Positions 55,862-64,000 of a stretch of DNA of 64,000 bases are shown here, piece after piece. Source of the DNA: Siniperca chuatsi (lineage: Eukaryota > Chordata > Actinopteri > Centrarchiformes > Sinipercidae); the NCBI RefSeq assembly GCF_020085105.1, contig NC_058055.1, forward strand, positions 16,005,822 to 16,069,821. The letters are read 5' to 3'. The position numbers and the translations under genes were made by a program. Below the pieces are notes generated by a model. That model saw only the letters and a program-made list of their open reading frames with translations. It was not told the origin of the DNA and searched no databases. Position 1 is the first letter of the stretch. Each line of letters starts with the position of its first letter.

Positions 55862-58736
55862 TTAATCATTTTGTGATAGTTATACGGGTGATTTCTTTTG
55901 AAAATGGTGAAAATGGTTTGATCAAATCTCATCCCTAAAATTGAAGAAGACATCTCATAGAAAAAGCAACCAAACAAATGCTGTCTGAGACCACAGAACT
56001 GATTAAAGACTACAGAAGAGCTTGATATCACAATATCGCTGCAATCTGTCTTATATCTCCTCCTTCATCGTCTTTGCCATTCAGACAGATTGTTGAATAG
56101 TGTTTATAAATGTTTTCTTGCTGAACAGTAACTATAGCTTTCTGCTGTTTTTGCTGTTATTTGTCTTCAAGATGACTCAGTAACTCTATGGTGCTTTCAA
56201 GCTTTATATTTTGAAAGTTGACAGGGCACTTTGCTCACCTTTGGTATTTATTTGATTTAGATTGAAAGTCACATAAGTCACTCATAATTAGGCAGCTGAC
56301 TGATACAGGCCTACTGTCATATTCATACTGTTTATCCATCAATACATTTTAAAAGGAACTGAAAACTGTTTTTCTCAATCAGCTTCTTACTAGGAGCCAT
56401 GGGATCCTACACGAACACTTTCAAAGTCAAAGTTACAACAGTTTTGGTTATTTCACTTGAGAGATTTCTGTATTTGTGTTTTTTTCTGCTCTTCTCACTG
56501 GTTTGAAATGGGTGGGACTCAGTTAGAAAAATGTGATGTCACGTACTTCCATGCACCAATCAGGATTTAGGAACATTTGAATGAGAATCTGATTAACAGT
56601 TGGTGGGTCGTTACTGTCTGATCAAACTACCACCACACAGTCCTGATGAAGCAGATTAGCTGAGTTTTTGACTGTTGTTAAACTTAATAAATAATACATA
56701 AAGATGTTTTTTACTTTGATGTTGCTTATTTAGTCATGAATATTTAATGTTGTAAAGAAATACTTTGAGTTGAAGCAAAGTTTTCAGGGGCTTTAAATAA
56801 CCATCTGCTGTTCTCTGATTAATGAACTCTGTGATGTGTTTTTAGGCTGTTTGTTGACTGACAACTTGCTGATCTGTGGCTGTCCCAGGCCCCAGGCCAG
56901 AGGGACGGTAATCCTCAAAAACACAGGAGATAATCTATAACAGTCATCATTGCAGATATTAATAGTTGATTGTCCCACCAAACACCATGTGTGGGTCAAA
57001 CATCAAAGACAAACACTGAGACACAAATAACAGATAAAAGGCCTGTGAGAGAACGTAATATATATGACAGATACAATGTGAAGTTAGCAATACACAGCAC
57101 ATCAGTTACATTCAATCACACCACATGATACAATCCCCATGAGAATAAGTTTAAAACTTATCTAACATGCATTCCCTGACTGCACTGGCTTACATAAGGC
57201 CAAAACTGAAAACCCAAATCTAGAAGTAGGCCTGCATCAGTCCCTGAAGACGTCTGATAAATGCAGCAGTTCTTGGATGATCATAAACTCAAACTGTCTG
57301 GTTCATTGCAATTAAAATGAAACCACAAAGAGCTCCAACTGAGGCCAGGGTCCAGTTATTTTTCTGTGGAAATTTGTCAACTTATCAGGTCTGTGACCCA
57401 AAAAACAGTGTTTAGTGATGATGTCTGACTTTCAGATAAGAATAACCTGCATTTAGCCCCAAACTGGGCCTGAAGACTGTGGTACACATAACTCAACCGG
57501 GCAGATGAGAGTTTAGAAGCTCTCGCTTCTTTCCTGGAAGCTCTCCGTTATCATGAGATTTACATTCCAGCATTTCAGGGCGAACACAATATCACACATA
57601 CTTGTGTATATTCTTTTATTGGTTCTGTGTCGGAGACTTGTTGTTAGTAACAATAGTATTTTAATTCTGTGTTTTTTCCACCTGGCTCTCAAGATAGTGT
57701 TAATATACAAAAGAAGAGGAAGAAGCTCTCCAGCTGCCTGCTGTTATGACATCCACAGAAAGAATCCAAACTACCCTTGTCTTAATTATCTTGTCTTCAT
57801 TTTTCTCAAGCATCTGACAAGAAAACCTGATTATTTATTTAATGTGCATACCATATCATCTGATTTGAACATGAAAATGCCTTGATCATGGTCTGCTTTT
57901 AAGAAACAGTTTGAAAAACTAAAAAAATCTAACTAAAAAAATTGAATAAAACAGAGATATCTTAAAGTTCATAGGCATTGACTATTTCAAGAAAGTTTCC
58001 ACTCTTTCCAAGTTGATCTGCATACCACTAGCATGAGCTGACGGCAGGCTGCCCAATCTAAAAACTTGTATACTTTGGGAAACCGGTGGCAGAAATATGT
58101 GATGTGATTCAAAGTAAATTATGTTAAACGTGGAAAACCTGACACCTCCTTTAATTCTGCCTCAGGTTGATGAGATAGCCCTCCTCTGGCGCGCATGGCA
58201 CGGCTCTGGAGAGCAGAAACAGAGCGAAAGAATGACACTGCCACTTTCCTAATATAGACATGACAAACTGCACTGTCCCACCCGGGGCCAGCCGCTCCTC
58301 CCACCCGCCAGCCTGATCCTAAATAGTCCCAGAAAGAAGGCAACGCACTCTGTGGCACTTTATCGTTGATGAACGCACCGTAAATTTAAACAGCCAAAGC
58401 GCACAGCCTACACAAACACACATAAACACAGGAACATAGGCTGTCAGGGGCGCGGGAGGTGTGAGGGAGGGAGAGACGGAGGGGGGAGGTTAGTAATGTA
58501 CAACGTGCTCCTTAAAAGTAGCCCACAGCTGTCATGCACGACTCAAGATCTGCTCCGTCCACCACTGGGGGGGGGGGTGCACAATCACAATGTACCGACT
58601 GTTAGGATTTCCAAAGGTGGGGAAGCACTCACTCCTCTCCAGCAGTGCAGTAAAGACGCTGACGCACCCCTCACCCCACTGCAGCACCAACTCTGATACA
58701 CACATATTAGGAAATATAGTCCACAAGACAGCTCAC

Positions 58737-59060
58737 CTCAGGTTTTGGGGAGACCCCTCTTCCCTGGACAACTCTCACGGTTTCTGTTGTACAGCCTACT
58801 CCTCCTCCTCCTTCTGCTGCTGTTATTATTCCTTTGAATGTTATTCCCTGCGATCCGGTTTCCTGGAGTCGGATGCGGACTTTCTGAGGAGACGCACTGG
58901 ACAAGTGCGTGACGCTCCTCGGCAGGGAAAGAGAGAGGGGAGAGTACCGGGGCAGAGCAGGGAGGGGAGAGGAGAGGGGAGGGGAGGGGAGGGAGGGAGG
59001 GGTGCTGTCTATTTTGGAACAGGCTCCGTACAGGGAAACGTGACGCCCGCCGGTTACAGG
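58737..59060 (-). promoter_or_regulatory. coro6: coro6 non-coding first exon and promoter
   Basis: The minus-strand donor CTGAG|GTGAGC at 58737/58736 pairs with the acceptor CCTCAG|CC just before the coro6 ATG at 55594, which implies a 5'UTR exon here. Upstream, 58957-59002 is an uninterrupted run of G-tracts on the plus strand (GGGGAGGGGAGGGGAGGGAG) that could form a G-quadruplex. TCTATTTTGG at 59008-59017 is one base from a CArG box, which would suit a muscle gene, and CpGs cluster at 59040-59080. The exon 5' end is not determined. All of this is inference from sequence motifs. Confidence 0.5.
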
Positions 59061-60204
59061 GGGCCAGCGCGTCCCCGGGGGTCAGTGTCACAACTGGTGG
59101 CCTCCAATAGATGAATAATGACTTAAATGATAGTAGCGGGAGATTAAACAGGTAAATAAACGCACACAGGTGACCTGATCTCCCATGCGGCCTTCAAGTG
59201 CTGCACGTTGACTCCTGCAACCACAAGGTGATGATCAGAGAAAATACACTTAGAATGCTGAAGTTGACCTGTAGCACCTGTAGATGGAGAAAGCTTGCTG
59301 GTTTGCAGACAGCAGGATGGAAATACAAATGTGCGTATTAGATTTATTAGATTAGATTAGTTTGTTTGTTTTTACAGTGGTTATACATATTTTCAAAACT
59401 TTTGACACAGTTCTCTGTACCAACATGCAGCTCAGCACAACAGTTAATGTCACATCCAAAATGCTCTAATACAACCAAAACACTTCATACACAGCTCAGG
59501 ATCAGTTCATAAATGTTGGTCAGTGAAAGCATTTTGTGTCAAAGCAATGAAAAGTGATCCACAGTTTAGTCCACATCGACTCCTCACTGCACTGTCGCTC
59601 ACAAAACAAAGAGCTTTATAAAATACCTCATCCTGGCGTAAGGACAAAACCCCCCAACAGAAAATCAGAGGAATGACGTTGCAAAATGATTACTGCACTC
59701 ACTGGGTTTTATACTGCAGGACATCTATGCTATACTGAACTGAAGATAGTCCTACTAAAGACTTTAGTTGCTGCCTCTGACTTACCAGCGGTGACAGCAA
59801 TACCTTTGACTAACAAGAGCACAGAATACCAAAATACCAACATGTCACCAGCTTTTCCCCCCCTCTAAATTATGATTTAAGATTTTTCCACGGGTGTGTT
59901 ATGACAACATTTAGATTACAGTAAAAAGCTAACTCTGCACTGTTGGCAAGATATGTATGTTGCTGTGGTTTTAGGAGATTAGGAGAATTTTTAGGAGAAT
60001 TTAAGATGTACATGACAAACCCTACTGTATTTATCAATTTACAAAGGTCTCCTCTTCCAAACTTAAATAACTTTTGCGTTTTAACTGTTTCTTTTCCATT
60101 TTTATAGCTCACGCTGTTGCATCTACTTCTTTTGGCAAAATCTTAAAATGTTAAGTACAGTTTTCCAAGTAACAGAGAAAATACTCACCTCACAGAATGA
60201 AAAA

Positions 60205-60490
60205 TAATCACAATAGAATAGAACTGAAATTATTAGTGTATTAATTAAAATGGCCAATTTTGATAATTGATTAATCGAATTATCACTAAACAAGAATTAA
60301 TCCCAAACATTGTCTGATTCCATCTATATAAATGTTGGTACTTTTATCTATTTTATATCATAGTAAACTGAATATCTTTGGGTTTTGAACGGTTAGTTGC
60401 ACAAAATAAGCTATTTGAATATGTCACCTTAGGCTCTGGGAAATTGTGATGGACATTTTACAGAATAAAAAAACCTAAATAATTGCTAGA
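60205..60490. repeat. Dispersed non-autonomous element, copy 5 (decayed)
   Basis: It shows TTGATTAATCGAATTATCAC, AAACTGAATATCTTTGGGTTTTG and CACCTTAGGCTCTGGGAAATTG in the same order as the copy at 50560-50852. One end is missing. Confidence 0.6.
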
Positions 60491-61069
60491 ATGTTTAAAC
60501 CATGACTGAAAAGTATACTCAGTTATGTAATGACTTTACATTACTGTCCACAGACTCACAGCAAAGCACTCAATAACTTCCATTGTTTAATGGTCACAGT
60601 TGAAGCACATGATATAAAAGACTATTTACACTGATAGTTTAAAATACAACAAAAAAAACAACCTGTTTTTGACAATACACACGCATATCCAGCAGCTGCT
60701 ACTACCTAAGCAAGCTCCCCAAAAGAAGCAACCATACATAAAAAAAGCCACATTAAAATTAAAATGGGAGTAAAGTGCATGTATGACAGACCTCCCTGTA
60801 CAGATATTTCTGATAGACTGCAGAGAAGCTTCACTTGTCAGTCACAGGCACACTCCTAAAAATGTGTACAAAAAAAAGATGTACACACCCACATGGTGAA
60901 GTTGTGCTACAGAGTCGCACTCACACACAGACACAAACCAGATATAAAAACATGTTCAGTTCCTAAAATGTCAACACACAATATAGACCTTTACATCCCA
61001 AAGAGAACATGGCAGAAAACTCACAAATATACAACTCTGCCATCAACTCCCAATCCTCGAACCTTGGGT

Positions 61070-61428
61070 TGCAGCAATATACCGGTTTCACGGTATAAGG
61101 CGATATGAAAATTGACGGTTATCATACCATGTACATTTGGTTATCTACGGTATTAAATTCTACCATAATAGTGTTATTAAAAATATATATATTTCAAGTT
61201 TATATTAAGTTTAATGTCTGTCAGGACATAGTATTTTGTGAAATTATAAAGCATTTGTTCAACCAAAAAAAACCCTTTTGTTTTCATTCCTTTGAGGGTC
61301 ATTGTAACTGATAATAATAATAGTAATAATAATAACAACAATAATAATGTAATACCGTATACCGTGAAACCGTGATATTTTCTGAGACAGTTATCGTACT
61401 GTGAAAATCTCATACCATTACAACCCTA
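61070..61428. mobile_element. MITE-like element with ACCGTGAAACCG terminal inverted repeats
   Basis: The left end (GGGTTGCAGCAATATACCGGTTTCACGGTATAA) and the right end (TACCGTATACCGTGAAACCGTGATATT to CATTACAACCCT) are imperfect inverted repeats. An (AAT)n run lies inside at 61308-61348. There is no coding capacity. The wording matches a widespread class of fish non-autonomous DNA elements. Confidence 0.7.
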
Positions 61429-61997
61429 TAACCTACCTTTGCTCCCACACAGTAATACATACAGAAAATGTCTAGTTTGAGTGGCATCAGAACTGTGAGA
61501 GGACATGAGTGAAATGAGTTTACTTCAGTTTATCAAGTAGTGAAGTTGAAATTGTTTCTGACGGACATTCCAGGAATCCAGAGTCTGACGTTTGTGCAGG
61601 TCAGATTTGGTTGAGACTGACTGAGGTATTGTTTAGTCAAAACAAACATGAAAAACACAGCATGCGTCTTTTCTTTGCATTTTGATACTATGCAGTAATC
61701 CTGTCACCAGCTCTGACTACACCTTTCTTTGGGGGAAAACACTAATCTGTGGTTCAACCTGAGCTCTTGTGTGCTTAGATGCGCTGCTGCTAGCACAACC
61801 CAGGTTTAAAATCAGTCTCAAGACAGCAGAATTGACTTTAATTGGTATTATTTGTCAGTTCAAAGTATTTCTGCCAAATGCACCAGCATGATCATTTTGA
61901 ACCAGATCTGCAGGTTTGAGAAGTCTGTTGGAGTGTTGAAATGATGTTGGGCAGATGAATTTACCTGTCAGATTGTACCAGAAGAACAGCTATATCA

Positions 61998-62003
61998 TTT
62001 TAT
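61998..62003 (-). terminator. ssh2: Candidate ssh2 poly(A) signal
   Basis: TTTATT on the plus strand reads AATAAA on the minus strand, about 790 nt after the ssh2 stop codon. It is one of several possible hexamers. Confidence 0.3.
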
Positions 62004-62484
62004 TGGTAGCTACCCGGCACAATATAGCAAATATTGATGAAGACACATGAAAGCACGAGAAGAGGAAAACAGAGGCTATATTCTACCTAACATCAGATCG
62101 GACTATTCAATCAAGTATATATCAAGTTGATGACGGAGAAACCAGCAATAATGTAAAGAGTGAATATGTGCAGGCTCAGGCGTATTATCATTTGAAACAA
62201 GTTACCCATATTCATTTGGATGATTGTTTTTGCTGCTTTTTGAATGTCTTCTGAAATTGTTTATATACTACACAGCGTTTCTTCCAATTTGACTCATAGC
62301 TTTAATTTCAGTTGACAGGAACCTTCATAGCCTTGTCACCGTTCTTGCACTGAGACAAGAATCTCATATCACAAGATTTCACAGGGGCTGTTTGCGGATC
62401 TGCATGGAAGAAACGTACAGAAACGACTTAACATATCCTTTAAGGCAAGAGGCATTTGTTTTGTCCATTTCTCACAGATGTACA

Positions 62485-62786
<302 letters not shown>

Positions 62787-62793
62787 GTGAGGG

Positions 62794-64000
62794 TTACATG
62801 GTGTGGTAAAGAGTACTAGCAGTTCTTTTCTTTAGCCGCCTCAGGGGGTGAGTCCTTCCATATTGCTGCCTTGTTGGCATAAGTGTCAGCCCAGGCAAAT
62901 GCAGAGAATCTTGGTCAGAGTTGGGGAGTTGTCGTCCCTCCGGACTCTGATTTGATGGTGGAGGTGGTGAGGTTTCCCCAGCTTCAGAAAGCCTCTCTGC
63001 ACCAGTCCCGAGGACTTCTGACTGCTGGCCAGCTGAGGAAGGAGAATTGTGGACCCGCTGCTTCTTGGACTCATCGCTAACTGCGTGGGTCGGAGGTTCT
63101 GCTGAGGACGGAGCTACAGTGGAGCGGCTGAGGTCCCACTCACTCAGGTCATTGGCGAGCAGCTCCAGACAGCCCAGTTTGGCCAGAGAGGCTGAGCGCT
63201 TCATCAGGGATGGAGGGGTCAGCCCTGCCTGGCGAAGCCTGGCTTCCACCTCTCTGACGCTCCTATGGACACTGCTACCTCGCTTCTGAGTGGTTCTGGC
63301 ACTGAGGCCAAAAACCTGGTCCACATACCTGGCCTTGCTGGCTCCGCCCATGCTCACCTGCTGCAGGAAGGCACCCAGCTCGCACAAAGTCTCCCATGTC
63401 TCCCTCATGATAATGTCGCTATGGGGTGCCTCTGGGGAGCAGTCCCAGTCTGTGCCTGACTCGAGCTCTGTCACGCCCTCCAAACACAGGAAGTTCACAG
63501 AGGCAAAGGGAGAATGGGCAGAGCAGTGGAAAGAAGAAGAGGTAGAGAGCAATCTAGTATCAGCAGGCTGGAGTTTGTGTCCTTTTGTGCTTCTGTCATT
63601 ATTTCCTAGTGCCCCCATCTTAACTACATCACCACCTTCCCTTTTAACTGGTCCAACCTTCCCATCATCCTCCTGCTGCTGCTGCTGCTGTTGTTCTTCC
63701 TGCACATTGCTAACTATTGACACCTGCGAGCAAAATGATGCATCCTGGGGATTAGACACTGCCGTAAGATGGACGCTGGGTGGACGCCACTGAGAGCAGG
63801 AGGAACTGCTGGAGAGGGACGGTGGAGATGAGGAGGGTGACGGAGTCTCATGCCCCTGTTTCATTCTTTGCTCCAGCTGTCGTGTGACACGCCGCACGGA
63901 CCCCCTCGTCCAATCACTGTAGAGACCAGCAGGAGCCTCCTCTTCTTTGTTTTTCACTTCCTCTTTAACGTCCTCAGCTTCCTTCTGTGATAAAATATCT
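62794..64000 (-). CDS. ssh2: Slingshot protein phosphatase 2, C-terminal tail (partial)
   Basis: Slingshot phosphatases dephosphorylate and activate cofilin, which drives actin turnover. This is the last exon; the frame is open to the window edge, and what looks like a start at 63957 is a GTG inside it (the upstream frame reads SQKEAEDVKEEVKNKEEE). Visible conserved parts are RGSVRRVTRQLEQRMKQ, a poly-Gln stretch of seven residues coded by a CAG-type run near 63670-63690, SKARYVDQVFGLSARTTQKR, LRQAGLTPPSLMKRSASLAK (followed by LGCLELLANDLSEWDLSR) and the ending QYGRTHPLRRLKKRTASTLYHTM, close to the end of vertebrate SSH2. The phosphatase domain itself lies outside the window. Linkage to coro6 supports SSH2 over SSH1 or SSH3. 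Confidence 0.9.
   Translation of the reverse strand, partial: DILSQKEAEDVKEEVKNKEEEAPAGLYSDWTRGSVRRVTRQLEQRMKQGHETPSPSSSPPSLSSSSSCSQWRPPSVHLTAVSNPQDASFCSQVSIVSNVQEEQQQQQQQEDDGKVGPVKREGGDVVKMGALGNNDRSTKGHKLQPADTRLLSTSSSFHCSAHSPFASVNFLCLEGVTELESGTDWDCSPEAPHSDIIMRETWETLCELGAFLQQVSMGGASKARYVDQVFGLSARTTQKRGSSVHRSVREVEARLRQAGLTPPSLMKRSASLAKLGCLELLANDLSEWDLSRSTVAPSSAEPPTHAVSDESKKQRVHNSPSSAGQQSEVLGTGAERLSEAGETSPPPPSNQSPEGRQLPNSDQDSLHLPGLTLMPTRQQYGRTHPLRRLKKRTASTLYHTM

Larger units (their letters stand above)
59061..61997. other. Intergenic, between coro6 promoter and ssh2 3' end
   Basis: No coding exon is recognisable. It holds a copy of the TAGGGCTG element near 60205-60490 and the inverted-repeat element at 61070-61428. 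The remainder is AT-rich unique-looking sequence with short unsupported reading frames. Confidence 0.55.

Noticed and set aside
63957..63957. A translation start for a 387-aa protein on the minus strand
   Set aside because: The codon is GTG and the same frame stays open upstream to the window edge with conserved-looking sequence, so it lies inside the last exon of ssh2.

Overview
This is nuclear genomic DNA from a ray-finned fish, most likely a percomorph teleost. The genes have many short exons with GT-AG introns and vertebrate protein sequences. The intergenic DNA is full of long dinucleotide microsatellites, tRNA-derived SINE fragments and short non-autonomous DNA elements of kinds common in percomorph genomes. 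The species cannot be named from the window.

Layout. Positions 1-23.8 kb hold a complete TAO kinase gene, best matched to TAOK1 (+ strand; 5'UTR exon, 20 coding exons, a 3'UTR of about 4 kb). Positions 24.06-27.03 kb hold abhd15 (- strand, convergent with taok1; 3 coding exons) with an apparent 1-base deletion in the last exon. Positions 29.37-37.11 kb hold a complete 15-exon gene of the VWA7 (von Willebrand factor A domain containing 7) family on the + strand. A decayed, 5'-truncated tandem copy of it lies at 40.28-44.27 kb. Positions 45.64-55.59 kb hold coro6 (coronin 6, - strand, 10 coding exons) with a non-coding first exon and GC-rich promoter near 58.7-59.1 kb. Positions 62.79-64.0 kb hold the last coding exon of ssh2 (slingshot phosphatase 2, - strand), cut by the window edge.

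Context. The order and orientation taok1(+) abhd15(-) ... coro6(-) ssh2(-) match the human 17q11.2 block, where TP53I13, GIT1 and ANKRD13B lie between ABHD15 and CORO6. Those three are absent here and a vwa7-like tandem pair sits in their place. TAOK1 (MARK/MAPK signalling and microtubules), coronin 6 (actin) and slingshot 2 (cofilin activation) share a cytoskeletal theme, but this is inherited synteny rather than an operon-like unit.

Most notable points. (1) In the intact vwa7-like gene the metal-site motif of the VWA domain has decayed, while the broken neighbour copy keeps the ancestral motif. (2) Two unrelated genes have long (TG)n tracts running straight into a UAG 3' splice site. (3) abhd15 is out of frame at a G6/C6 run just before its catalytic His. 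(4) A 264-bp pure (TC)n tract lies just after the ssh2 stop codon. (5) A 570-bp element has 48-bp near-perfect terminal inverted repeats. No CRISPR array, operon or wholly novel multi-gene system is visible.
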